In this document: piece by piece, positions 14,131 to 29,200 of the stretch | Layout of the letters: each line of letters opens with the position of its first letter | Numbering within the stretch: the first letter of the stretch is position 1 | DNA from: Stercorarius parasiticus | Lineage: Eukaryota > Chordata > Aves > Charadriiformes > Stercorariidae | Direction: 5' to 3' | Assembly (NCBI GenBank): GCA_013396915.1 | Contig: VWZL01000589.1 | Location: 79,647 to 143,646 of the forward strand | Length of the DNA: 64,000 nucleotides | The notes under the pieces: model-generated | What the model saw: only the letters and a program-made list of their open reading frames with translations | The model's database searches: none | What the model was told of the DNA's origin: nothing | Program-made: the position numbers and the translations under genes

Positions 14131-15323
14131 GTCTTGTGATCAGGAGAAAAACATAAACAAAAACCAGAGCTCTACAAGTGACATGAAACATCGCACACAT
14201 ACACGCTACATGATGCCGAACAAAACCGGGAGCAAGGTCCAGGTTAATTGTGTTAAGAAGTCTTAGAAATCTAATGTAAACATTTAAAAACATACAGAGG
14301 AGTCCAAAAAAATAAGCCACAGTAGTTCAGGCAGTGTGTTGAGTCAACTTTCTGGAATTACGGTTTCTGGCATCAAAGAGGATGGAGGGGGATGAGGGAT
14401 GGCAGATCCCATCCAGAGAGGTTCGTTACGAGCTCTGTAAAGATCTCTGGCAGTGACTGCTAATGGGGCGTGATTCTGGTGTCCAGCTCTAACCATTTTG
14501 GTGGGCAGGCTCCTAATCACCCTTCTGCTTGCATCAAGCATTTTCAATGTGACTTAAGGTAGGTGCTTCAAAACAGCCTCCCAGATTATCCAAGGGGAGA
14601 AAAAAAATAGAGAAGCCGAACATGGAGTCCCCGGCAAGGCTTCTCCTTTTGGTTCCTTTGAAATCTCCAACCTGACACACTAAAAAAAAAACCAGACAGA
14701 CACCAATCGCTTTTGAAAAATTTTGGCAAGAGGCTGAGGATGGCTAGGGGCAGGGCTGGAGGGAGCGTGGTACACGAGTGCACCGTGTTTTGGCTTCCAA
14801 GCATGGCCAACATCGCATTCGGCCCCATTAACCTCCCCTCACTCCCCTGTAGTGCAATCGTATTTCCAGGGAGTTAATCGACAGGCAGTTCTTTTATCAC
14901 TCTCTGATGGCAAGCGACAAAGAACACTTAAAATCACACTTGACACACAACAAAGGCACCTAAAAGCTTGACAACACGATCAGGTCGTGTTAAGGCGGCT
15001 TCAAGCACTCGTACTTACAAGCACATTGTACACTCGCAAGAAAAAAAACGCCTCGTGTTTGGAGCACATTAAATATCCCAGACCCAGCAAATGGCTGGTT
15101 CTGCAGCAGGGCGTCAGTGTTGCTTGTAAACTGAAATTCAGGGAGGCTCTGCCCTCTGATTCATGTTTGCTTTCGCTTTGGCCCTAGTAATAAAGGTGTC
15201 ATGCAGACTCCAAGCTGTACTTCGCTTAGTATTTACAGTATGACACAGGAAAAGTTAATAGAGCAAATGGGAAGTTCTGCAGGGGCGATGCAGAAGGAAA
15301 AGTTCTCCTTCGTGAACTATTAT

Positions 15324-15329
15324 TTTATT
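15324..15329 (-). terminator. SCAMP4: Candidate proximal polyadenylation signal of SCAMP4
   Basis: The minus strand reads AATAAA about 1.8 kb beyond the SCAMP4 stop codon, an alternative end for the transcript. Confidence 0.35.
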
Positions 15330-17121
15330 AGATAAGGCACATATAGAGACAGTTTTCAAAAGATCACTTGCAAATCAATTCCACCTAGCCAGGACAGCCT
15401 CCCTGTCCCTTTCCAGGAGCCAATTTTGTTTTCCAGTTACTCAGTGTGAATTTGGAGTGACTCCACTTCCACCATAACATCTCTGGCATCCCATCTGCCA
15501 GCCTGCGAAGTCGGGCAGGCTCTGGGGCTGACCCACGGGGTGCCCAACACCTCCCAAGTCCCCGCCGTGGAGCACTCTGTCCTTCACAGGATCGTTGGCT
15601 AAAACTTTCAGAGCCAAAGACTTTGAACACTCACTCCTTATAAAAATATTGGAAACTGACCTCCCAGTTTTGACAGGTTTGAAAAAATTCACAGCAGGCT
15701 GTTGAGGGAGAAGAAAAAACTGCAGCCTTTGCTGCTTGGAGCACTGCAGGACACGGGGGAACTGGATGGCTCAGGCTACAGGAGTCCTGATGTACACGCA
15801 CAGAATGGAGATGAAGGACGAGACAGATGCTAGCTCTCAGGGAAAACAATGCCTCCCAACAGCTTTATCCTCTCTTTAGCCAATTCTGGGAGAAAGGCAA
15901 TAATCTCTCTCTCCCTGCTTGTACCTTGAAGGAAAGTGCTGTTGGCTACACAGCTGCAGACTTGGTCTGCACCGCTAGCATCAGTTACGAGGACTAACAA
16001 GCTTTCCTTGGTCTACCAGACCCCACTGCATAACGTCTGCATTTCAACTACATCAGCAGAAGGGAGAATTAAAACTATTCATTGTAACGGAATTACTCCC
16101 AAACCACACTGGGGCCCCAGGATCAACAGTTATCTTGCATCCGGCGCCTGGCTGGGAGCCCAGAAAAAAGGATGTCCCAATGGGGCCAGGTGTGTCCCAG
16201 AGAGCATTTGTTGGGTCAGCACAAAACCTGGATGGAAATTAGATGGTGTAGAGATCTCGTGCTGCCTACCTCTAACAGGGTGAACATCACCCAGGTAGCC
16301 AGCTCCAAAGCCCAGCTTTTCAATAGTTTCCACTGGGCTTTGAATCAGGCTTTCAGCGAGCAATCATTAACCAAATGAGATGAATCTGTACCTTTGAAGC
16401 ACATAGATCCAGCAAAAACTTTTGGCAGCAGGGAAAGCAAGACTTCTAGCGTAACAAAAATCCTAGCCAGACAAATGACGACTCGTGTGGACTTCACATC
16501 TGAACAACACTCACCCACAGCAAGCACCGTTATCTAAAGGATTCTTCACCAGAGAGTGCAAGCAAATGAGGTTGCAGACTTTACAAACACCTTTGATATC
16601 ACTAGTACCAAATAATTTAGGTCTCGCATTTCCCTTACAGTGAAAAATTCCAGATTATTCATCCAGGAGAGTAAACACCAGTTGCTACTAATGCTCTGAT
16701 TGCGTTAGTTACAATTAGAGACGAGTTGGCAGCGTCCTGTGCATGTGATGAAAACTAAGCAGGGAGGCAGGAGAAGGAGCAATTGCGGTAGTGTTCATCG
16801 TCGTGGGGAAGTCAGCCTTTTCCACATCTGGTCACGAGAGGATTCCCTCAAGCCAGGGCAGTGAACAGTTGGTTCCTCAGTCTGTGATGAGGCAAATACT
16901 GGTAACTCAACACAAACAAAAAACTTCCTGATGTGCTGTGCAGAGCTCTGGAGGTGGCGAGGGCTGACAGCACGTATCTTCTACGGTGATGAGGAGACAA
17001 AAACCAAAAAAGTCCCCAAGATGACTGGGGTGCTTGGGGGGGAATGCAAATGATCTTTTCAAATAACAATAATAAAAAGACCAAAAAGAAGAGAATCCAG
17101 GCAGTTTGCAGCTGTTGCTGC

Positions 17122-17298
17122 TTAAGGCCATTGGTTTCCCGGGGGATAGTTGGGCACTGTGGGATACTCTGGCAGGCTGTTCCCAGAAAAATTGTTGTAC
17201 TGGGCCTCCCTGCTGGGGGGGTTTCTCCACGTGCCGCTGTTCCACTCGTCCTGAGCTTTCTGAAAGCTTCCACCACCCCCTCGGTAGATTTTATGTAC
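17122..17298 (-). CDS. SCAMP4: SCAMP4 coding exon 6 (last)
   Basis: Encodes residues 172-229 and the TAA stop. It starts [16 protein letters not shown] and ends GNQWP, the cytosolic tail. The acceptor is preceded by a pyrimidine-rich tract ending CATTCATTAG. The 3' UTR continues to lower coordinates. Confidence 0.96.
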   Translation of the reverse strand, partial: VHKIYRGGGGSFQKAQDEWNSGTWRNPPSREAQYNNFSGNSLPEYPTVPNYPPGNQWP

Positions 17299-20200
17299 CT
17301 AATGAATGAAAGAGAGAACAAGAGAAAAACCAGTAACAGGCACCCACACCTCTTCCTTGGAAGAGCTATAGTCACTTTGTTACTGTATTGTGTGTTTGTT
17401 TCTCTCTCTCTCTGTAAAGAACTGTATTTCTAAGGAACAAAAGTACTAAAAAGATAATAATATAGTGAACAGAGGTGCAAATAGATAATATCAACCCGAG
17501 ACTTCAACCCATTTCAGCTGCACGCCTGGGATTCAGGTTGGGAATCCCACAGCAAGGCAGCCAACCCCGGCCAGCAGGCTGAAACCTCTGTAACACTGAC
17601 ACTGCAGCTTCTGTCTTCTCTCCTCCTCTGCCACCAGTCTACCAAAGCTTTCCAGACAGTCCTACTTCCAAATCTTTATTTCTGCAGAGAACCGAGGACC
17701 ACTTCTCATCCTGCCATGCAGTCCCCACTGCAGGCCATCTCGAGATGCTTCACCTTTACCATCAATGACCATCCCCAGGAGCAATGAAGTGCTTCAAGTG
17801 ATGTAAAGGAACATTGTCATGTGAAATGGAGACAACATTCAGCCCCAGCTGTCTTGTGTTATCTGGATTTGTCCTCTAGATACTCTGAGAGACACCAACT
17901 GACTACACTGTAAAACCTGTAAAAGCAGTGATGGCTTACAGGGGCTGCTCATCTGCCTGTTCATGTTATTGCAATATGAAGTGTGGGTACTCCAAGTCAG
18001 AGAGACATCTGAAACACCTACCCTTAAAATGCAGATGAGCATTGCGACCGCCGACATTGTAAACATAATGGCAGGAAACAGCATGAACACAGCAGCTGCA
18101 ACACTGGTGCTGAAGAAAGTAATGGCTGCCAACCACCCACTGGAAGAAATAGAAAGAAAAAAACAATACAGCCCCCTTTATAAGTGTCCTTATTATCAGA
18201 AAAACTGTTTATTCACACCCAGAAATTACAAGGCAGCTTTAAAGCTCTTGAAAATGAAAAGAACAATGAAGAAAATGGACAGAATTAAATGCAGGTATTT
18301 CTCCAAAATCTCAGATCTCGCTTGCCAGCATCCCTCGCTTAATCCAGTCTCAGTCCTTTAGGGGACTGCACAGACTTTGGGAAGGGAAGATTTATTCCCA
18401 AGGTGCTTTTGGTTGTGCAGAGGTCGAGTGTCTAGAGACCAGGACTGGGACCAGGGAATATGATTTCCATTGCATTTCTATTCCTTTGATGGCAATAACC
18501 AGGTAGGGCAACTGGAGAGCAGAGCAGTTAAGAAAACAAAATGCCATATGGAGTGCTAGGACTTTCTATTATTTGTAGTTTCAGCAGGAGTTGCTCCCAA
18601 GTCTCTAGAGACAGAAAGTTAAAATGCCAAACAATTATAACATAACCAGGGACAGACACTAAAATGCTCCCATTTATTTTAGGACGACTCTCACAATACT
18701 TGCTCTATAGGCCAACAGTGAGTCATCACGCACTGCTCACCATGTGCTGCAAATAATTTGAGGGCAATGCTAAGGGAGGATCAGATGAATCTTGAAACTG
18801 GCTGGTTAAATGGTAAGAAGAAATGGATGTTGTAGGAAGGTGCTAAAAAGAACTAGCAGGTGAAGACACCCGACTCCTGCCAATACAGGAACTCTTGCAA
18901 TAACCAGCAATGGGAACAGAATTGTGCACTCAAGAATTATGCCACAGAGGAATACAGAAAGCTTCTTCCACTCCACCCCATACAGACTCCCACCAGTTTC
19001 TCAAAAGTTGATGGAAACAGCCCATAGCCTGAAGCTCTCAGGCAATGGGAGCTGAGGGCTCAGGTATAAGGCTGTAGGAGCATTCTGCTTACCAAGCTCC
19101 CCATCCAGAGAAACCAATCGCCTGCAGAATCGTGAGAATAAACTGCGCGCCAAAGATGAAGAAAAAGGCCATGAAATTGAACGAGCTGTCCGACCTGTGA
19201 AGGAAGAGAGGAAGTTAGGGGGAGACTGGCACCTCGTGTTGCTTCACACTGATGTGTGACCCCATCACGTACAAACCCTCAAATGTGGTATCTCAGAAGA
19301 GATACCTCTACAGCTGTGTACTTTGAAGGTGACTCCTCTTTCCCTGGCAGTGAGAGCACAAAGATCCATGAATCATCAGCGCCTAATCTCTTCCAATAAG
19401 CCTGGCTCCTGCAATTGCTCTACCCAAGTAATTGCATATATGATGACACACAAGGAGAGGCCTTCTCCTGCAGAACAGAGTGCCCGAATCATTTCTTTCA
19501 CCAAATATCTGAAGACAGCACAGCCTCACACCTGTGCAGCTCAGCACTGGCAAGGAGGCACAAGGGGGCCTGAACAACGGCAGGCAGAGTTTGCCCATAT
19601 GCTAAAAGTGATCATTGAGCATGAGAATTCCAGCTGGGAATGTCTCAGTAGCTGCTCCTCATCACACTTACACACCCACAGTTAATAATACAGCACTGGG
19701 ACATAATAGGAGGAGAATCAGCCACGTGAGAAGCAGGTGGTGCCCTGCCTGGGGAAACGCAGAAGCATGCTTTCACACCATTGCGGGCTCCACACCTTCA
19801 GGATGTATAGGTTGAGAGGGTCCTGAATATGTGAGGTCCTTTAATTTATGCAGGTATAACAGGCAGCACGAATATAATCCCAAACAAGACGGCTGACAGG
19901 TAGCTTCATGGTCTCTCTGCCATGGGTGCACAGCACAGTCCTGCCCGAGTTTTGGCTCTGCTACAGAACTGCAGCAGAGCATCTTCATCCCATTAAACCA
20001 GCTACACTGATGAGCCAGCCTTTCACTGTAAGCCCAGGCACATCTACAACTTCCCACATTATCATTCTTTAATGCTACAAATGATTCCCATCCTCTCAGG
20101 AACTCAAAGGGCGCAGATCCTCCTAGAAGCTATGCTAAGGCACATTGAAGACAGGGAGGTGATTCGAGACAGCCAGCATGGCTTCACCAGGGGCAAGTCC

Positions 20201-23200
20201 TGCCTGACCAACCTGGTGGCTTTCTACAATGCAGTGACTGCATTAATGGACAAGGGGAGAGCTACGGATATCATCTACCTGGACTTCTGCAAGGCCTTTG
20301 ACACAGTCCCCCACAACATCCTTCTCTCTAAGTTGGAGAGATACGGATTTGATGGGTGGACTGTTGGGTGGGTAAGGAACTGGCTGGGTGGCCGCATCCA
20401 GAGGGCGGTGGTCAATGGCTCGATGTCCAGATGGAGAGGGGTGACAAGTGGTGTCCCTCAGGGATCCGTAGTGGGACCGGTGCTGTTCAATGTCTTCATC
20501 AATGACATAGACAGTGGGATCAAGTGCACCCTCAGCAAGTTTGCCGACGACACCAAGCTGAGTAGTGCGATCGATGTGCCAGAGGGACGGGATGTCATCC
20601 AGAGGGACCTGGACGAGCTGGAGAGGTGGGCCCGAGCAAACCTTATGAAGTTCAACNCCTCTCCTACGAGGACAGGCTGAGAGAGTTGGGGGTGTTCAGC
20701 CTGGAGAAGGGAAGGCTCCGGGGAGACCTTCCAGCCCCTTCCGGTCCCTAAAGGGGCTCCAGGAAAGCTGGGGAGGGACTGTTTGCAAGGGCATGTAGCG
20801 ATAGGACAAGGGGCAATGGTTTAAACTAGAGCAGGGCAGGTTTAGATTAGACATTAGGAAGAAGTTCTTTACACTGAGGGTGGTGAGACACTGGCCCAGC
20901 TGCCCACAGAGGGGGTGGAGGCCCCATCCCTGGAGACATTCAAGGCCAGGCTGGATGAGGCTCTGAGCAACCTGGTCTAGTTAAAGATGTCCCTGCTCAC
21001 CGCAGGGGGGTTGGACTAGATGGCCTTTAAAGGTCCCTTCCAACCCAACACATTCTAGGATTCTATGATTTACAGAACAGATTTACAAAAAACACTTCAG
21101 TTGCTTATGAGGCAGCTTGGTGCAAGGGGGAGTTTACAGAAGAGCTCCAGTCATTCCAGCTCCTGCTCAAACCCTGAAAGTATTTAAATGGTTATTATTG
21201 GAATTATTATCATCTTAATGTTTATCAGTATTATAATTCTAGCCCCTAATGCCTAAAGAGGAGATGAGGGAGGCAGGACCCCAAGAGGTCAGTGCTGTGG
21301 AGCCTGGCTAGTCTGGGACAAGTGGAAAAGCCGCCAGCCAGACCCCTGCCGCTCTGAGCCACGTGTGTTGGTGCTGTTACCTTCCATTACCTTCCATCTT
21401 CCCTGGCCACAGAGATGCTGTGAAAGAAACGTGCCATCCCTGAGCATCCTCACGATCCCCCCCCTTCAAATATCACCTCAGAGTACAGCAATGTGAAAGA
21501 AATACTTTAAACATGGGCTGTTCACAGTAGTGCCTGTCATAATCCAATTAACAAGGATTAAGCTCAAAGCTGAGCCTTCAAACAGACTTTTGCAACTACG
21601 ACCTGAAAGGGCTGGAGGAGTCTTCATTTGAAAGGATATGTGGGAATTAGTGAGGATACACAGAAAAGGTGATTTCTGATCCAGCTTTCTGGTGCAGATT
21701 TGCAACAGCTTTGCCCTAGCGCCAAAGCTCTGCAGCTAATTTAATTTTGGATGCAGATGTATGACGAAGGTTTTACAAAAGCATCCTCGCAGCACATGAT
21801 ACCAATGTTGAAGGGTTGCCCCTTCCCAGAAGCAGCACAGCCAGTGGGTCTGACCTGGCTTTCTCGAATCACAACTAGCTGCAATCCCCCATGGAACAGC
21901 GCTACCCTACTGCAATGTTTTCCAAGCCTCTTCTACAACCGATGTCAAAGTCAATGATCTCTGGGCTTGCCAGTCTCTCCCTAGGGCTTATTCTTTTTTT
22001 AACTGTAGAAGTCTTTACACAGAGTAACCTCAGGGACCTTTCAGTATTCAGTTGCATAAACACATACAAACAACATTAAAGAAATAATTAGAAACGGTCC
22101 TTGTGAAGCCCAGAGGAGGTCAACGGCAAGGAGTAATTTTTCCCAGACTTCAGAATGGAAACTGCTCTTTGAAGAGAGCTCTGGCTGGCACTCGGAGGCC
22201 CTCGGGCTTCTGCCCTAGAGATGGGGACAAAACCCCAGCCCCAGAGGGCAAGAGTTCAGAGCTGGTACTTTCACATCTTTTAAAACTTTCAGATGAATCC
22301 AACCCAGCGGCCTTCCGTTTCCATCAGAAATAATCCTCTCTGTACTCCATGATGTAGAATCCTAGAATGTGTTGGGTTGGAAGGGACCTTTAAAGGCCAT
22401 CTAGTCCAACCCCCCCTGCAGTGAGCAGGGACATCTTTAACTAGATCAGATATAGTCACTGATGTTGTAAGCACCATCGCTAACTGCCCAGTGTTATTAT
22501 TATACAAAGCGTAGATTTGGAAGAGCATTTAAACAACTAACTTCGCATGTGCTAAACAGATAGCACCCACCTGCCAACTCCCATTTCTATCAGCTGCTTT
22601 TGCCATTATCTAAACCAACTCAGCGCAGAATCTGGCGAATAATAAAAATCCCGCGCATTCTGGTAACAGGGAACCAGAAAGAGCTTCACCTTCACCCCTG
22701 ACTGGTGCGTGGGGTCTGCTGGTGACACGCAGTGTGACACTGGGCAGGTCCCTCCCCTCCTGGGTGCCTCCTCCCCCTGCGGCAGGCTGGAAACTGCTCA
22801 GGACCTTCATGGCTCTGACAAGCATTATGCATTAATGTCTGAATAATGCCTCGTGATCCACAGCAAGCATGAGCAAATGCAAATGATTATTAATTAAAGT
22901 GAAAAATGTAGGATGGCTTTAAATATTTGTGGAGTTTCAAGAAGGGCTCGCTCCAGGGAACTGCTTTTATCTAAAAAGCAAAGCTGCCAAGCTCTCAAGT
23001 ATCTAGAGACAAAAAAATCAGAAGAGTTCTCAAAAACTAATAACTTAATAGTCTTCCATCAAAATAAGCCTCAATGAAGCTTTACCAAATTAGTATCTAT
23101 CTTAATGTTATACTGATATGAGGGTGCTGCTAAGCCTGAAATATTTAAGTACAACATGAATTTCATCCTCAAACAAATCCTCATAGCAAACTACTTGCTG

Positions 23201-26200
23201 CTGCTCACCTCCAATCCTAGGCAGGTGACCCTCAGTCCTACATCTAATATTTAAAAGTAGCCACATTCTTCTTCATCTCAAAAGTAAACAAGACATTCAT
23301 ACATCAAGCCTTTAATCTTTATCCCAGACAGAGAGATCTTCATAGGGGCACTTCCCAGTAACAACACATCTCTCTCCCACAGGAAACGCAAACAAAACTT
23401 CCCCATGGGCTTCTACTTACCGAAAGGCTTTGTAGGCAGGTCGGAACCAGCAGACATAGCCGCAGGGGCTGAAGAGGATAAGCCAGAGGATGGCCAAACC
23501 AAAATTGACCCCGTAGCCTCCTCCGATCCACCACGCCAGGCAGGCGATTATATTCACTACCAGCGTCATGCAGTAAACTGTGAGAGGGCAGAGGAAAGAA
23601 CGTGAGGCTGTGCAGTTTCATATCTGCATGCAAAAAGGAAACAAACACCCAGTCCTACAAATAGGAAGGGTCCACGCTGCAGTGGGAAACTCGAGCCAAA
23701 TAACGTGGGGGCCAGCAGCCACAGACACATCCATCTCCCTCTTCTGGGACCTGCCAAAGGATGGAGAGCTCGGTAGCGACCGATGCGACCGATACAAGAC
23801 TCAGGCCAGTATTATTAAGAATTACAAGCAAGGTTCAATTCCCATTTGTAGCAACACTCCGTTACGAGAGAAGAGCGGTGTAAAACACTGCCCTGCACCC
23901 ATCCTCAATACAACTTTGGTCTCTCCTTTGCTGAGGCTGCCTCGGGAGCTATTACAGAGCCAGCTCAGCGCCTTGCGGACTCTCTCTCTGCTTCCCTGGG
24001 CCTCTGAGGAAGCCTGCAAGTTAGCTTCAGGGCTTGTAAGTGCTGCCTCGAGCGAGGGGATAAGCAAATTCTAATCAAGCTGAGAACACGGGACCACAGG
24101 GGTGGCTTAAAGGCCCTTTCACATCCCTGTTCCTGCCACTTGGATAAAAAGGAACCGTTGACAACAGCCCCCAGAGCACACCAGTGCTGCGCTACGTAGA
24201 TGTGCATGAAGTGACGCTGCTCTCCCTTTTCCCTGGAGCTCAACATCACTGCAAAGGGGGGGCTGTAGACTTCGTAGTGTCCGCAGGCTGAGCTCAGCCC
24301 CCATGCCAGGAGCTCCCCGCCTTCCTCCCCGCGCTCCCCTCAATGCTCCAGCGACTCCCTGCACGCCCCAGGCTCTGCCAGTGTCGAAGAGGCTTAGCCC
24401 AGTTACAAGCTCATACTTTGGAAAACAGTTGGCAACTCTTAAAAAACTTTGCAGTAACCTGTATCAATTAGCACAGATAAAGAGAAACAAGAAGGCAGAG
24501 GGTCCAAACACAAACAACCCTTCAGTCCCACCTGGTGACGAGCTCACAGTACCACTTTGGACCCTGGTCTCATTTATTCAGTCGAAATTACATCCCAGAA
24601 TTTCTCTTCACCCGTGGTAAGTGAACAAGCCCTGCCCATTCCTTGCTTCACTACCGGCCGTGGCTCTGCCACATGCCTGCACATCACTGCCTTGGTCCTC
24701 TGACACGCGACGCCAGCCTGGCCTCTCCTGACTCTTGGCACAGACCCACCTGCCTTCATGCTGCTAAACAGCTCCAAAGTTGTGTGGTCATAAAGTAATA
24801 TTGACAACACAGTCAGGAGAATTTAGCGTGGAAAGCATCCGAACCCAGCTGCTGCTTCTGACATACAAACTACATGAGAGTTAAAATAAAACATTGTTTT
24901 AGTACAAAGAAAATTTCTTCCAAGTAGCTAACAACAAGGCTTTATGTGCAATGGTTTGGGTGTATCTTAATATTGGTGGGAAGCAAGAATTTTTAATTAT
25001 TTAAATTTAATTTATACAGCAATTAGCTGTAGTTCTTCAAATTTTTATTTTCAGAAGTCATTTACTCTCTACAAAAACACCCAAATCACCAAGCCAAGAG
25101 CATCTATAAAGTTTTGAGGAACTGCTGGTTCTCCCTACGTGTCAGGCAGGAGTTTGTTCTCCAGTAGTGGGAGCTCTGGTACGGGTTTCCCCAAACCATC
25201 ATCCACCTTAATAAAACATTCACATCCAATTAAAGTAACGAGCATTCAACCTTCTAGTGATGACTTTGGTGTTTCCATTTTTAACACCGGCCTTTTCTTG
25301 TTTACCACTTTCCCTCCGCATGTGTGTCTCTCTCCAACCCATCCCAAAAAAGTGGGGGAGAGCCCGAAAGCAAGCGTGGGCAGCTGGAAATTTTAAAACT
25401 CCTGGTGAAAATGCCAGGTCTTCTCAAGCCACGCCCTGACTAGTTGCCCAAATGGCTGGCACCTTTCCAGCCTGCCATTAACTTGACTGAGGGACACTTT
25501 GTTTCGGGAGAGTCGCAGACAAAGGCAGCTTTACAGCACAAGCAGTTTCTTCAGGCAAGAAAATTACAGAGCTCATTTCAGCATCTCTAAATAACAAAAG
25601 AACAATGGACTGATAGATTATGCTATTATTTATGCACACAAATCTCTCTCATACACACATCCTATGCATCTGGAAGTAAAGCCATGCCACCAAATGCATA
25701 TCTGGCAGAAAACAAGCTTTCTTTCAGTGAGGAGGGTAAATAGGATGACAAGCATTTAGGGGAAAAAAGATAAGCAAGGCAAAGAGATTTTTAATCTTCC
25801 AAAGCATTCCCTGTGGTTCTCTAGCCCTGCCGCACCATTTTTCATCCGATTTCATTCCTTGGAGAAGAATGGTCAATATTCATTACTGATTTTTTGAATG
25901 GCTGAGCCAGCCAGCACAAGCCCAGAGCCAGGAGGTCTGTTCATACAGAGTATCAGCAAATCACCAGCTGTGACCAAGAGGATCAGCGCCTTCTCCAGCA
26001 GGACAGGGAACCTTCTGCAGGCTACGGATAGCTACAGAAGAGACAGCGCACGGCTAGAAGACACTGCTTCAATGGGGAAGGGAAATCTGTGGATGGCACA
26101 AACAAGGGGGAATTTTACCCTTCCTATAGCGAGGTGGGGAGACAGGTAGCAAGCATACAGGCCACATTTATTTTCTTGCCTAAAATTCTCCTGTTCATCT

Positions 26201-29200
26201 TATTTTAGGCGAATTGGGAATTACTTTAAGAGTTATGTTTTGGGGAGTAAAACCTCACTTGTGTTAATAAAGGATTCAAATGTGGTCTGCTTTTTTCCTC
26301 CTCAAATTTACTAATAGACTTTTCTAGCACTGTTACTCTCTTCTTTCTTCAACAGCTGCTCTGTGTCAAAGATTTAAGGCATGACAGCTTAAAATTTGGG
26401 CATAAGGTTACATTACAGTATTCTATGAGGAATATTGTTTCTCATCAACTAATTGCAGTCACAACTTTAAAGCACATAAGTCATTGAGATGTATGGTCTT
26501 CTACCACACATATGTTTTCCCAGCACAGGTTTCTTATTCAACTTACAGATCCAGACGTGGTAGATTCTCTTCACCAGCGACTGATAATCGATGGGAATTT
26601 CATCAGCAAAATTCTGGTAGAAACATGGTTTCAGAGGGATAAACTTGGGGAGCGGTGGGAAGTTATTCACCTTTTCTACAACGCAGAACACAGACATTAG
26701 CTGAACGCAGAAACATTATCATATGGCTGAGCAAGTGTAATACCTCTACACCTTCCCCATACACACCCCCGAGCCCCGAGGTCGAGGGGACTCGCAAGAA
26801 TCAAAAGAGAAACCCATCGCCAGCTCTGGGCATTCACGTTCATCCTCACCAAACATCTCGTTCTCCTTCCTCGGCAGTGAAGAGGACATTTAAACTAGCA
26901 CATGCAAGGCTTAGAGCAAGGAATAGAAATGAGCTAATAAGCAACACATGGATTCGATACCTTTACTCATCAGTGTGAAGCTGTGCAAAAGGCACTGCAA
27001 GACAAAAAAAACTTAAAGTAAGCTCCAGGATGAGGTTCCCCAGGAAGTGGGGAGAGGCCAGCAACATCTGGGGGGTGGGGGGGGACAGGCTGCACGGAGG
27101 TTTTTAGTTACAACCTCTCGGAAAACCAAAGCCAGAGGAAAGGCTGGCCATTGTCCAGCCAAGCAGATTTACCTACAGACACAGGCTCTGCACAGCCAGG
27201 CTCGCTGGCGCGTGGTAGCAGAGATCTCCCTGTCACAGTAAGGAAGGATGCCTTCAGAAAGCACCTCCCAAACTGCAATTTAGTACTTGGATATCATCCA
27301 GTTCAGGGAAAGCAAATCAGATGTCAGGGATGATTTTGTTGTGACAAGACGCATGAACGTACCCTTTTTTCTTTAAAAGACACATTTTTCCTGTAAGGTT
27401 AAGTCCCAGCAAAAAGAAAAAAACCAAAACCACTGCATTCAGATACAATAAATCAGCAAATGCTGACAAAAGCATGGTATGGTGAAGAAAACCTTACCTT
27501 GGGAAGAAATTATGTTTATAAATCAAGTAATTAAATGCCTAAATCCTCTGTGTTTAAGCTGCTGTCAGCTTCTAGACAGATGCACAGATTTGTCGGTGTA
27601 TCTGTGTGTGCCTCGATGTGCGTTTCTACATGTTTGGGAATGTTTGCTCTTGCCTTCCAGTGCTGATTGAAGTTTGATTCCAGGGCATTGTGACTAATTG
27701 TCTCTAGTCTACTTCAGCCCCAGTAAACAGAATTAAAAACAACCAGAGGAAGAGATGAAGAATGTCCTGGGAAAACCTCCAAATGGCACAGAAGATGAGA
27801 GGAAATGTCTGAACAAGAACTGTCAGCGCAAGAGTTCCCCTTCTCTTGCCATTATCTCCCTCTGAGAAGACATTTTGCAGGAGCAGCTTCTTAGCTTCAT
27901 TTGAAGGTTGGCAGGGAAGGGGCTAAAGCTGTAAGCCAGGCTTTAGGAGAAAAAAGGCTTTACTTCATGCAAAGGAAAGACATATTTTCACACAGAAAAT
28001 ACGGTGTGGATAACGCCCACTGTGAGTGCACCGGAATTAAATACGGAATAATGTCTGAAGTCACCAGCTCAACTTGTTGTTTCAGTAGACTTTTCCTTAT
28101 AAAAACAAATATTAATTCTTCTGCCCCTCCTTGCCCATCTCCTCTAAATGCATTTAACATTAGTTGAGATGCCCTTTAAAGCTGGTATTTGTTACTGGAT
28201 AACACCTACAGCCCATCACATGTACTGCCAACATCCTGCCGCTTTCAAAGTCCATAGGAATTTGGACTTCTTAGGACTAATTTTTTGTTTGCTATAAACA
28301 CCTACTGAGCTTTCTGCTGGACAGTCTGTCTCAGCAGCCGACAAAAGGACATAACAGTGCTGGATCAAAGGAAGGGAAGAGGGATCAGCTTTTAAAGTTA
28401 ACGAGACAGCTCTCTAGGAAAGTCAGTAAGACCAAGATTAACCGACCACAGTAAAAGCAGATTCTCTAACAATCTTGGCGGATTTTTTTGAGAGATGAGG
28501 AAAATTTTGTTCTGTCCCTCTTCAACAGCTGAAGCTGCAGGTAGTTACTTTGGTTCTGTTCTCTTCTCTTTCCTCTCTCTTACAGTCCAGCTCTGTCGTG
28601 GGCAGTAAAGCTGCTGCCAGCCTCTAGTGCAGAAGTCCCCAAATGGTGGGGCCAAAACCAACCGGCCTGCTGGGCACCAGCTACTGCAGTTTATTATTTT
28701 TCAAGCTCACAACACGCTCCAAGTACTTCCACAATTGTTTGCTAGGTACACAAAGATCAGGATTACACCTCTTCTCTGTGGCTGCCCAGCTGCAAGCAGC
28801 CAGATGACCACTTTTTCCCACCCAGAGACCCTGTAGTTTTCAACTGTTCTGGGTTACTTCCAAGAACAGACAAAAGAAATCAAAGGAAAATATCCCCTTT
28901 CATGTCCGACCGCATAGCTTGGAGTGCTACAGCACTCCCATCAAGGCATGGATCAACACAGTAGATCAGCAAGCACAACCTGTGCTTTCACAAACCAAAC
29001 TGTATTACCAACGAACAGCAGCCGTATGCAAGTCCCTGGCCCTCTCTTATCTTAAAAAGGTTGGGAGGAATTGTGTTACTAACATCACTAAAGGTAAAAT
29101 TAAGATATATTAATATCAGTAGTACAGCTACGAACGTTGTGGAAAGCTGTTTAGCCTCCGTAAGGCAGGAATTCTTCTCATATATTTTTTTGTGAATAAA

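Noticed and set aside
17044..17433. A 129-codon plus-strand frame over the SCAMP4 last exon
   Set aside because: Antisense shadow of the SCAMP4 exon at 17,122-17,298.
20104..20656. A cellular reverse transcriptase gene or a domesticated element
   Set aside because: It is a 5'-truncated CR1 with a decayed 3' part and no intact start; nothing suggests a host gene.
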